The position numbers were made by a program, and so were the translations under genes. Source: Galbitalea sp036495225 (GTDB taxonomy: Bacteria; Actinomycetota; Actinomycetes; Actinomycetales; Microbacteriaceae). Taken from it: 19,793 nt of DNA. Positions 7,852-13,973 of the stretch are shown here, in pieces; position 1 is the first letter of the stretch, and each line of letters begins with the position of its first letter. The notes under the pieces were generated by a model. It searched no databases. It was given only the letters and a program-made list of their open reading frames with translations, and was not told the DNA's origin. The DNA lies in NCBI GenBank assembly GCA_036495225.1, contig DASXNG010000176.1, forward strand, positions 1 through 19,793. The letters are read 5' to 3'.

Positions 7852-8206
7852 GTTGGTTGAGTAGTGCCGCGCGGCGGGTAGCGAAACCAGGGCTTGAGCG
7901 TTCCGAGCTACAAAAGCAGCATGGACTAAATGCCCCTGGCCGGGGTTCGCAGAGACTTGGACGTTTTCGAGGCCCGAAACGCGCTCGACCCACGTAAAGG
8001 TGGTCCGTCGGGACAACTGTGTTCGGGCGCCCGGGAACAATTGACCCGACGGAGCACAGTTACGGGAGGCCGCGGTGATGTGAGCGCCGAGAACGGCCAA
8101 ATTTGCGTGAAACCCGGCTGGGCGCATTCAGTCCATGCTGCTTTTGTAGTTCGGAACGCTCAACTCGGTTTCGCTGCGCGTGCCTTCGGTGCGCTACTCA
8201 ACCAAC
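7852..8206. repeat. 355-bp imperfect palindrome, MITE-like intergenic element
   Basis: The stretch between icd and the thioesterase is one large inverted repeat centred at 8028/8029. Outer arms GTTGGTTGAGTAG (7852-7864) and CTACTCAACCAAC (8194-8206) match exactly. Inner arms 7894-7936 and 8121-8163 are nearly identical over about 40 bp, including CTACAAAAGCAGCATGGACT. Central arms CCGTCGGG (8005-8012) and CCCGACGG (8045-8052) flank a GGGCGCCC centre. Between these, the arms have diverged. No transposase is encoded. Open frames on both strands translate to similar peptides only because the DNA is self-complementary, so I do not call them genes. This 485-bp gene-free region otherwise holds only the icd site and the thioesterase promoter. 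Confidence 0.85.
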
Positions 8207-8232
8207 TACAGGTTCACGCTCGACCGCGTGGG

Positions 8233-8238
8233 TAAGTT
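8233..8238 (+). promoter_or_regulatory. -10 element (TAAGTT) of leaderless thioesterase transcript
   Basis: TAAGTT fits the actinobacterial TANNNT -10 pattern and ends exactly 6 nt before the ATG at 8245. Transcription would start at or next to the A of the start codon. No Shine-Dalgarno sequence is visible. Confidence 0.5.
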
Positions 8239-8244
8239 GTAGCC

Positions 8245-8706
8245 ATGCTCGAAACTCCCATCACCGTCCGTTGGGGCGACATGGACTCGTACGGTCATGT
8301 CAACAACGTGTTCTTCGTCCGGTACCTCGAAGACACCCGTTTCGCGCTGTTCACCCCGCCGCTCGGCGAGCTCGCGGCATCCGATGTCCCGGTCGAGTTG
8401 TCCGTCTTCGAACTGTTCCCAGAAGGCTCGAACGGCCTGATGGCGGGCCACCGGATCGAGTACCGGGCTCCCCTGTCGTACGAGGACGGCCCGATCACCT
8501 CGCGGCTCTGGATCACGCGCATCGGCAACTCGAGTTTCGACATCGGCTACGAGCTGGGGTCGGCGGATCGAGCCACTGTCTACGCGATCGCGTCAACGAC
8601 GCTGGTGCTGGTCAACACCGAGACGGGCCGTCCGGTTGAACTCCCTCAGCGCCTCCGCGACACGCTCGCCCAGTGGCTCGGCGAGCCCGTGCCCTTCCGC
8701 AGCTAG
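8245..8706 (+). CDS. Hotdog-fold acyl-CoA thioesterase (4HBT/YbgC-like)
   Basis: A cytosolic enzyme expected to hydrolyse acyl-CoA thioesters; 153 aa, a usual length for a single hotdog domain. The N-terminal segment VRWGDMDSYGHVNNVFFVRYLEDTR (8-32) carries the 4HBT motif, with D14 in the position of the catalytic Asp of 4-hydroxybenzoyl-CoA thioesterase and GHVNN starting the central helix. The remainder (HRIEYRAPLSYEDGPI, SSFDIGYEL, ASTTLVLVNTETGRPVELP) follows the five-stranded sheet typical of the fold. It has no ribosome binding site and looks leaderless. It stands alone, downstream of the 355-bp palindrome; substrate chain length cannot be told. It may serve the acyl-CoA cluster that begins 300 bp downstream, but no operator links them. 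Confidence 0.9.
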   Translation: MLETPITVRWGDMDSYGHVNNVFFVRYLEDTRFALFTPPLGELAASDVPVELSVFELFPEGSNGLMAGHRIEYRAPLSYEDGPITSRLWITRIGNSSFDIGYELGSADRATVYAIASTTLVLVNTETGRPVELPQRLRDTLAQWLGEPVPFRS

Positions 8707-8740
8707 CCCGTCCGCGGATAGCTCGCCCGCGTGGTCGTCG

Positions 8741-8826
8741 TGGCGGGAGATAGTGTCCGGCGGCGGGAGTTACAACTCCATCCGCGGGACGGTTTCTCCC
8801 GCCGGCGGGTGCAGTTACTCCCGCCA
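8741..8826. repeat. Nested inverted repeat (REP-like)
   Basis: This lies in the roughly 290-bp gap between the thioesterase and the next SDR. TGGCGGGAG (8741-8749) pairs with CTCCCGCCA (8818-8826), and GGCGGGAG (8762-8769) pairs with CTCCCGCC (8796-8803). Both are centred within 1 bp of 8783. A smaller palindrome, GGAGTT-AC-AACTCC, is at 8766-8779. There is no T tract, so it is more likely a dispersed intergenic repeat than a simple terminator, although it could form a strong cruciform or RNA hairpin. Confidence 0.7.
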
Positions 8827-8937
8827 ACGTGAGTACGAGTTAGCCGAGAGCCGCCTACAGGGCCTTCTCGTAAGCGTCGCCGCGAGGGGTGCCGAGGAGT
8901 GCCGAACCCATTGCTCACCGGTACCACTTAGGATGAA

Positions 8938-8957
8938 CATACCAACCGGTCGGAACC
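8938..8957. promoter_or_regulatory. TetR-type operator in front of the SDR-tetR-SDR arm
   Basis: CATACCAACCGGTCGGAACC is a degenerate palindrome centred on CCGG. It resembles the ideal CATACCGACCGGTCGGTATG and shares 14 of 20 bases with the site at 15089-15108. It lies 43 nt upstream of the GTG at 9000 and just after a TAGGAT -10-like element (8929-8934), so it would cover the transcription start. It is probably bound by the TetR encoded at 9744. Confidence 0.65.
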
Positions 8958-8999
8958 TTGGCCACTGGGAAGATGGTGAGAGCTCGAGGAGGAGCGAGA

Positions 9000-9743
9000 G
9001 TGGCGCGTTTCGACGGAAAGACTGCGCTTGTGACGGGTGCCAGCCGAGGCATTGGGCTCGCCATCGCGCGGCGCCTGGTCGACGACGGAGCTCGCGTCGT
9101 CATCACCGCGCGGGGACAGGAGGCGCTGGATGCTGCCGTCGAAGAACTCGGCGGCGCAGCGGTCGCGATCGGCGTCTCCGGCAAGGCCGACAACCCGGAG
9201 CACCGCGCAGAGGTTTTCGCGACGATCGGTCGAGAGTTCGGCCGGCTCGACTTCCTCGTCAACAATGCCGGCATCAACCCGGCGTACGGCAAGGCACTCG
9301 AAGTGGGCGACGATGCAGTGCGCAAGATCTTCGAAGTCAACGTGCTCGGGAGCCTCGCCTGGAGCCGGGATGCCGTCGCCGCGGGGCTGTCCACCGCGAT
9401 TGTGAACATCTCATCGATCTCGGGGGTCACCGCTGCCCCAGGTATCGCGCTCTACGGAGTGTCAAAGGCGGCGCTCATCAACCTGACGACGCAACTGGCG
9501 TATGAGCTGGCCCCCGGCATCCGGGTCAACGCGGTCGCGCCGGCCGTGATCAAGACGAACTTCGCGAAGGCGCTCTATGAGGGCCGCGAGGAGCAGGTGG
9601 CTTCGGCATACCCTCTGAAGCGGCTGGGCATGCCGACGGATGTGGCCGGGCCGGTGACTTTCCTGTTGTCTGAGGACGCGGCATGGATCACCGGGCAAAC
9701 CATTGTCATCGACGGGGGCGGGTCACTGAACCCGGTGATGTAA
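9000..9743 (+). CDS. SDR-family oxidoreductase
   Basis: A classical short-chain dehydrogenase/reductase, 247 aa from the GTG at 9000, preceded by GGAGGAG. In-frame ATGs at 8958 and 8973 would put non-SDR residues before the first strand and have no ribosome site. The cofactor loop TGASRGIG is at 12-19, NNAG at 88-91 and the catalytic S139, Y152, K156 in ISSISG...LYGVSK. The C terminus ITGQTIVIDGGGSLNPV is typical. It probably oxidises a secondary alcohol or 3-hydroxyacyl-CoA. It is the first gene of an operon with the TetR regulator (no gap) and a second SDR, behind the 8938 operator. The exact substrate is unknown. Confidence 0.92.
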   Translation: MARFDGKTALVTGASRGIGLAIARRLVDDGARVVITARGQEALDAAVEELGGAAVAIGVSGKADNPEHRAEVFATIGREFGRLDFLVNNAGINPAYGKALEVGDDAVRKIFEVNVLGSLAWSRDAVAAGLSTAIVNISSISGVTAAPGIALYGVSKAALINLTTQLAYELAPGIRVNAVAPAVIKTNFAKALYEGREEQVASAYPLKRLGMPTDVAGPVTFLLSEDAAWITGQTIVIDGGGSLNPVM

Positions 9744-10334
9744 GTGGCCGAGATCACCTCGATACCGATTCCCGAGAAGCTCATGCACGTCTCGGTCGAG
9801 CTCTTCGCCGAGCGAGGCTACGCGCAGACCAGCGTTCAGGAGATTGTCGATGCCGCCGGGGTGACCAAGGGCGCGCTGTACCACTACTTCAAGTCGAAGG
9901 ACGATCTGCTCTTCGACATTTACGACAGGATGCTGTCGCTGCAACTCGACCATCTTCGTGAGATCGTCGCTCGAGGCCTCCCCAGCGAGGAGACACTGAG
10001 GCTCGCGTGCGAGGACGTGCTGATCACCTCGATCGAGTGGCTGCGCGAGGGCATCGTCTTCTTTCGCTCTCAACACATGCTGAGCGAGAAACGGCAGAGC
10101 GAGGTCAAGCGCCGACGGCGCATCTACAACGACGAATTCGAGGCGATTCTCGAACGCGGCCAGGCGGACGGGGTCGTGCGCACAGACATCCCGCCCGCGA
10201 TCCTGATCGCGCACTTCTTCTCCGACCCGCACTATCTGGCGCAGTGGTACTCCCCCGGTGGGCCGCTCAGCAAGGAGCAGGTCGCCAGCGAAATCACCGA
10301 TCTTTATCTCGCGGGCATCCGACCGCATAAGTAG
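9744..10334 (+). CDS. TetR-family regulator, KstR2-like
   Basis: A 196-aa repressor. Its GTG start directly follows the TAA of the preceding SDR, so the two are translationally coupled. The HTH is at 29-49 (TSVQEIVDAAGVTKGALYHYF), then KSKDDLLFDIYDRML. The C-terminal ligand domain (RRIYNDEFEAILERGQADGVVRTDIPP, then AQWYSPGGPLSKEQVASEITDLYLAGI) resembles the KstR2 group, whose known members bind CoA thioesters. Position inside the operon, and two matching operators at 8938 and 15089, suggest it autoregulates and also controls the leftward kinase/dehydrogenase arm. Family assignment is solid; the ligand (an acyl-CoA made by this pathway) is inferred. Confidence 0.9.
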   Translation: MAEITSIPIPEKLMHVSVELFAERGYAQTSVQEIVDAAGVTKGALYHYFKSKDDLLFDIYDRMLSLQLDHLREIVARGLPSEETLRLACEDVLITSIEWLREGIVFFRSQHMLSEKRQSEVKRRRRIYNDEFEAILERGQADGVVRTDIPPAILIAHFFSDPHYLAQWYSPGGPLSKEQVASEITDLYLAGIRPHK

Positions 10335-10358
10335 CTCGTATCGTTCAAAGGAGAAGCC

Positions 10359-11099
10359 ATGAAACTCGACGGACAGGTTGCGCTGATCTCCGGCGGCGCT
10401 CGAGGCATGGGCGAGACGCACAGCCGTGCGCTGCTCGCCGAGGGCGCGAAGGTCGTGATTGCAGACATCCTCGATGCCGAAGGAGAGGCGTTGGCCGCCG
10501 AACTCGGTGACGACGCCGTCTTCGTGCATCTGGATGTCACGAGCGAGACAAGCTGGGCGGACGCGGTCGCTGCAGCTGAGGCGGCATTCGGCCCGGTCTC
10601 TGTGCTGGTGAACAACGCCGGCATCGCGCACGGAGCGCCACTGGAGCAATACACGCTCGACATGTGGAACCAGATCATCGCGGTCAACCAGACCGGGGTG
10701 TTCCTGGGCATCCGGGCGGTGGTCGCCGGCATGAAGAAGCTGAGGCACGGGTCGATCATCAACATCTCGTCCGTCGAGGGCCTGCGCGGTGGCGCATACC
10801 TGCACGGCTACGTTGCCTCGAAGTTTGCGGTCCGCGGCCTCACCAAGTCTGCGGCCATGGAACTCGGTGGATTCGGCATCCGCGTCAACTCCGTGCACCC
10901 CGGCTACATCGCGACGCCGATGACGGCGGACATCGACTCCCGCCAACTGCAGATTCCCCAGCACCGTCCCGGCAGGCCGGAGGAGGTCTCGAAGATGGTC
11001 GTGTTCCTCGCCAGCGACGACTCCTCGTACTCGACCGCCTCAGAGTTCGTGGTCGACGGCGGCATGACGGGCGGCATCCCGCACCGCACCGGGGCATAG
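10359..11099 (+). CDS. SDR-family oxidoreductase, 3alpha/20beta-hydroxysteroid dehydrogenase-like
   Basis: A classical SDR of 246 aa. AAGGAGA precedes the ATG at normal spacing, 24 nt after the TetR stop. Cofactor loop GGARGMG is at 12-18, D36 ends the second strand (NAD preference), NNAG is at 85-88, and the catalytic set is S138, Y151, K155 (NISSVEG...GYVASK). The stretch HPGYIATPMT and the ending DGGMTGG are usual for NAD-dependent SDRs annotated as 3-alpha-(or 20-beta)-hydroxysteroid dehydrogenases. In such catabolic clusters these enzymes act on varied cyclic or secondary alcohols, so a steroid substrate should not be assumed. It is the last gene of the rightward operon. Confidence 0.9.
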   Translation: MKLDGQVALISGGARGMGETHSRALLAEGAKVVIADILDAEGEALAAELGDDAVFVHLDVTSETSWADAVAAAEAAFGPVSVLVNNAGIAHGAPLEQYTLDMWNQIIAVNQTGVFLGIRAVVAGMKKLRHGSIINISSVEGLRGGAYLHGYVASKFAVRGLTKSAAMELGGFGIRVNSVHPGYIATPMTADIDSRQLQIPQHRPGRPEEVSKMVVFLASDDSSYSTASEFVVDGGMTGGIPHRTGA

Positions 11100-11105
11100 C
11101 ACCAC

Positions 11106-11150
11106 GGTCCCTGAGCCTGGCTCTAAGCTCCCTGAGCCTGTCGAAGGGCC
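11106..11150. repeat. Two partial copies of the GGTCCCTGAGCCTGTCGAAGGG intergenic repeat
   Basis: GGTCCCTGAGCCTGG (11106-11120) is a truncated copy. TCCCTGAGCCTGTCGAAGGG (11129-11148) is a full copy whose ends CCCT and AGGG can pair. I recognise this short sequence as widespread in high-GC genomes. It sits between the rightward SDR operon and the small gene at 11169. Confidence 0.6.
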
Positions 11151-11156
11151 AGGAGT

Positions 11157-11162
11157 TAGGCT
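11157..11162 (+). promoter_or_regulatory. -10 element (TAGGCT), leaderless arrangement
   Basis: TAGGCT fits TANNNT and lies exactly 6 nt before the ATG at 11169, the same layout as at 8233 and 16302. An AGGAG at 11151-11155 is 13 nt from the ATG, too far for a good ribosome site. Confidence 0.45.
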
Positions 11163-11168
11163 CGACAC

Positions 11169-11531
11169 ATGGCCGCTGACGATCCCATTTCATACCAGGC
11201 GCTGCCCAAGGGCGCGCAAGTTCTGACCGCGAGCGGAGCCGTCATCGGCACCGTCGAACACGTACTCAAGGATGACTCCCTCGACCTGTTCGACGGCATT
11301 GCCGTGACGACTCCACACGGTCTGCGATTCGTCGACGCGAGCCAGGTCGGCACGATCACAGTCACTGCGGTTCACACCACTGTGACGGATGACGCGGTCG
11401 CAAGCCTCCAGCAACCAGACGGCGATCCCGTGTTCGAGGCCGACCCGGAGCAGTACCAGGGCAACGGTCTCACCAACTGGTTCGGCCGGATGTTCATGCG
11501 CGAGCACTGGACCCGCAAGGACGACGAGTAA
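11169..11531 (+). CDS. Small conserved hypothetical protein, PRC-barrel/DUF2171-like
   Basis: 120 aa, soluble, acidic. The first 75 residues (ALPKGAQVLTASGAVIGTVEHVLKDDSLDLFDGIAVTTPHGLRFVDASQVGTITVTAVHTTV) alternate short strands in a pattern like PRC-barrel or DUF2171 proteins: a GxxIGxV strand, then a 'DGI-V' strand, then a 'V-ASQVG-I' strand. The C terminus is polar with NWFGRMFMREHWTRKDDE. No catalytic motif is visible. It lies between the two arms of the catabolic cluster, has its own likely leaderless promoter, and converges on the MaoC gene with 6 bp between stops. It is therefore probably not part of the pathway. The family call is tentative. Confidence 0.7.
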   Translation: MAADDPISYQALPKGAQVLTASGAVIGTVEHVLKDDSLDLFDGIAVTTPHGLRFVDASQVGTITVTAVHTTVTDDAVASLQQPDGDPVFEADPEQYQGNGLTNWFGRMFMREHWTRKDDE

Positions 11532-11537
11532 CCGCGT

Positions 11538-11996
11538 TCAGGCCGGGAGGATGAACAGCGCGATCGTTTCGGCGATGAGCGCCGGTTTCTCGATGCCCTC
11601 GATCTCGACGGTGACGGTGGTCGAGACACGAACGCCCTGCGGCGCCAGCGCGACACCAGAGATTTGCGCGCTCGCCCGAATGCGGCTGTCCACGGGCACG
11701 ACGCTCAGAAAGCGCACCTTGTCGAGGCCGTAGTTGATGACCATCGGACTGCCCTCGAGGGTCGTCAGGCCGAACATCAGCTCCGAGACCATCGACAGAG
11801 TGAGGTAGCCGTGGGCGATCGTGGTGCCGAAGGGGCCGGCTGCCGCACGCTCCGGGTCAACATGGATCCACTGGTGGTCACCGGTCGCGTCCGCGAACCC
11901 GTTGATGCGGTCCTGGTCGATCGTCATCCAGTCGCTCGTTTGCGCTGGCGCGCCGACCGCGGCTTCGAGCTCCGCGACTGAGCCGTAGTGCGTCAT
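11538..11996 (-). CDS. MaoC-like (R)-specific enoyl-CoA hydratase
   Basis: 152 aa, a complete single hotdog MaoC domain. The hydratase 2 motif FADATGDHQWIHVDPERA carries the catalytic pair D40 and H45, followed by GPFGTTIAHGYLTLS. The enzyme is expected to add water to trans-2-enoyl-CoA. Its ATG overlaps the TGA of the upstream SDR gene (ATGA), so it is the last cistron of the leftward operon, kinase, acyl-CoA dehydrogenase, SDR, MaoC. It would act after the dehydrogenase, giving a 3-hydroxyacyl-CoA for an SDR to oxidise. Substrate chain is unknown. Confidence 0.93.
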   Translation of the reverse strand: MTHYGSVAELEAAVGAPAQTSDWMTIDQDRINGFADATGDHQWIHVDPERAAAGPFGTTIAHGYLTLSMVSELMFGLTTLEGSPMVINYGLDKVRFLSVVPVDSRIRASAQISGVALAPQGVRVSTTVTVEIEGIEKPALIAETIALFILPA

Positions 11997-12748
11997 GCCT
12001 TCGGGCCCCCGGCGACGTAGAGAACCTGACCGGACACGAAGGATGCTGCGTCGCTGACGAAGAAGGATGCCGCGTGCGCGATGTCATCCGGCACACCCCA
12101 TCGCCCGACCGGGATCTCCTTGGCCGCGGCTTGGAGGAAGTCGTCCAGCGACATCCCGACCCGCTCGGCCGTCTGCTTGATCATGTCGGTGGAGATGAAG
12201 CCGGGGGCGATCGCATTGGCGGTCACGTTGTAGCGTCCCAACTCGATCGCGAGCGTCTTGGTAAAACCCTGGATACCCGCCTTGGCCGCGGCGTAGTTCG
12301 CCTGTCCCCGGTTACCGAGGGCGGACGTGCTCGACAGGCTGACGATGCGCCCCCACTTGGCCTCGACCTGGAACGCCTGCACCGCCCGACTCATGAGGAA
12401 TGCGCCGCGCAGGTGCACCCCCATAACGGAGTCCCAGTCGTCCTCCGTCATCTTGAACAACAGGTTGTCGCGGAGGATGCCCGCGTTGTTGATCAGAATC
12501 GTCGGTTTGCCGAGCTGCTCGACCACGGTCTCGATGGCCTCGCCGACCTGGTCGGCGTTGGCAACATCCGCCCCGACTCCGACGGCTTCTCCGCCTGCCG
12601 CGATGATCGCGTCCACCGTCGCCTGGGTGTCAGAAGCCCTGAGGTCGAGCACGGCAATCTTGTTGCCGTCGGCGGCGAGCCGCTGGGCGATCGCGGCACC
12701 GATTCCTCGGCCGCCGCCCGTCACGATTGCGATTCTCTGGTCTGCCAT
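11993..12748 (-). CDS. SDR-family oxidoreductase, FabG-like (3-hydroxyacyl-CoA dehydrogenase candidate)
   Basis: 251 aa with GAAAGG 6 nt before the ATG, 19 nt after the acyl-CoA dehydrogenase stop. Cofactor loop TGGGRGIG (10-17), D35 at the end of strand 2 (NAD preference), NNAG (87-90) and catalytic S139, Y152, K156 within SSTSALGNRGQANYAAAKAG are the FabG pattern. Its pairing with MaoC by a 4-nt overlap supports oxidation of 3-hydroxyacyl-CoA to 3-ketoacyl-CoA rather than fatty-acid synthesis. An acyl-carrier-protein substrate cannot be excluded from sequence alone. Confidence 0.92.
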   Translation of the reverse strand: MADQRIAIVTGGGRGIGAAIAQRLAADGNKIAVLDLRASDTQATVDAIIAAGGEAVGVGADVANADQVGEAIETVVEQLGKPTILINNAGILRDNLLFKMTEDDWDSVMGVHLRGAFLMSRAVQAFQVEAKWGRIVSLSSTSALGNRGQANYAAAKAGIQGFTKTLAIELGRYNVTANAIAPGFISTDMIKQTAERVGMSLDDFLQAAAKEIPVGRWGVPDDIAHAASFFVSDAASFVSGQVLYVAGGPKA

Positions 12749-12767
12749 TGGGTGCCTTTCGTCTCTT

Positions 12768-13970
12768 CTAACGGCGCAGCTCGGCTCGGCCGAGTGCGTT
12801 CAGGTGTACTTCGTCTGGACCGTCGGCCAGACGCAACGAACGGGCTGCCGCGGCGAACTCGCCGAGCGGCAGGTCCTGCGACCCGCCAGCTGCGCCGAAG
12901 AGCTGGATCATGCGGTCGACGATTTTCTCCAGCATCCGGGGAACCGCAATCTTGATCGCCTGGATCTCGGAATGCGCAGCACGATTGCCGACGGTGTCCA
13001 TCAGCCACGCGGTCTTCAGCACCAGGAGGCGATTGGCCTCGATGTCGACGCGCGCCTCCGCGAACCACTCGCGGATCACTCCCTGCTCCGCCAGCGGACG
13101 ACCGAACGCGACGCGGGAATTTGCCCGCTCGCGCCCGAGGTCGAGTGCGCGCTCCGCCATGCCGATCGCGCGCATGCAGTGATGGATGCGACCCGGCCCG
13201 AGCCGAGCCTGGGCCATCGCGAAGCCGTCGCCCTCTGCGCCGAGCACGTTTGCGACGGGAACCCGCGCGCCATCGAAGTCGACCTCGGCATGGCCGCCGT
13301 GGTCACGGTCCTCGAAGCCGAGAAAACTCAGAGGTCGCACGACAGTTACCCCGGGGGTGTCTCGCGGCACGAGCACCATCGTCTGTTGACGATGACGTTC
13401 AGCATCCGGGTCGGTCTTGCCCATGACGATGAAAAGCTCGGCGCCAGGGTTCATCGCGCCAGTCGACCACCACTTGCGACCCGTGACAACGTATTCGTCA
13501 CCGTCCCGTTCTATGCGGGTCTGGATGTTGGTCGCGTCTGAAGACGCAACATCCGGTTCCGTCATGCAGAACGACGAGCGGATCGTTCCGTCGAGCAGCG
13601 GTGCGAGCCACCGCTCCTTCTGGGCTGCGGTGCCATACGCGTCGAGGAGCTCCATGTTGCCAGTGTCCGGCGCGGAGCAGTTGGTCGCGACCGGGCCGAG
13701 GCGGGGACTGCGCCCAAGCAGCTCGCAGACGGGTGCGTATTGCAGATTGGTGAGACCAGCGCCGTACTCACCGGGCGACCACAGGTTCCAGAGTCCCTGC
13801 GCTCGGGCAATCGCGCGCAGCTCTTCGACGATCGGCTGGATGCCCCAACTCGTAGGGTGCGCTTCGAGCTGTTGGGCGAGCACGGGCTCGGCCGGGTACA
13901 CGTGCTCGTCCATGAAGTCCCGTACCCTCGCGAGAAGATCGGTTGTGGTCGCATCGAGGGCAAAGTCCAT
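12768..13970 (-). CDS. ACAD10/11-type acyl-CoA dehydrogenase
   Basis: A 400-aa FAD flavoprotein. The ATG at 13970 is 3 nt after the kinase stop, with GGAGGC 8 nt upstream. It contains the ACAD10/11 hallmark segments WNLWSPGEYGAGLTNLQYAP (61-80), CSAPDTGNMELL (98-109), TEPDVASSDATN (137-148, FAD/substrate) and GRKWWSTGAMNP (164-175). It ends with LADGPDEVHLNALGRAEL: where MCAD has the catalytic Glu of YEGT, this protein has D383 in ADGP, as the ACAD10/11 group does. Mammalian ACAD10/11 and bacterial LvaC work with an APH-type kinase on 4-hydroxyacyl-CoA; the adjacent kinase gene makes that role likely here. Ordinary alpha,beta-dehydrogenation is the alternative. Confidence 0.93.
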   Translation of the reverse strand: MDFALDATTTDLLARVRDFMDEHVYPAEPVLAQQLEAHPTSWGIQPIVEELRAIARAQGLWNLWSPGEYGAGLTNLQYAPVCELLGRSPRLGPVATNCSAPDTGNMELLDAYGTAAQKERWLAPLLDGTIRSSFCMTEPDVASSDATNIQTRIERDGDEYVVTGRKWWSTGAMNPGAELFIVMGKTDPDAERHRQQTMVLVPRDTPGVTVVRPLSFLGFEDRDHGGHAEVDFDGARVPVANVLGAEGDGFAMAQARLGPGRIHHCMRAIGMAERALDLGRERANSRVAFGRPLAEQGVIREWFAEARVDIEANRLLVLKTAWLMDTVGNRAAHSEIQAIKIAVPRMLEKIVDRMIQLFGAAGGSQDLPLGEFAAAARSLRLADGPDEVHLNALGRAELRR

Positions 13971-13973
13971 CGC

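Noticed and set aside
7792..8235. Opposing open frames of 111 and 101 codons between icd and the thioesterase with similar translations (both contain VHAAFV-RNAQ).
   Set aside because: They are similar because the DNA is a large imperfect palindrome. Neither has a ribosome site or family resemblance, and each runs across the repeat and the icd regulatory site.
9723..10964. A 413-codon minus-strand open frame across the TetR and second SDR genes.
   Set aside because: Both plus-strand genes are recognisable families with ribosome sites or coupled starts. The antisense frame has no motif.
12327..13541. A 404-codon plus-strand open frame opposite the acyl-CoA dehydrogenase and SDR.
   Set aside because: It is antisense to two intact operon genes; no start signal or family resemblance.
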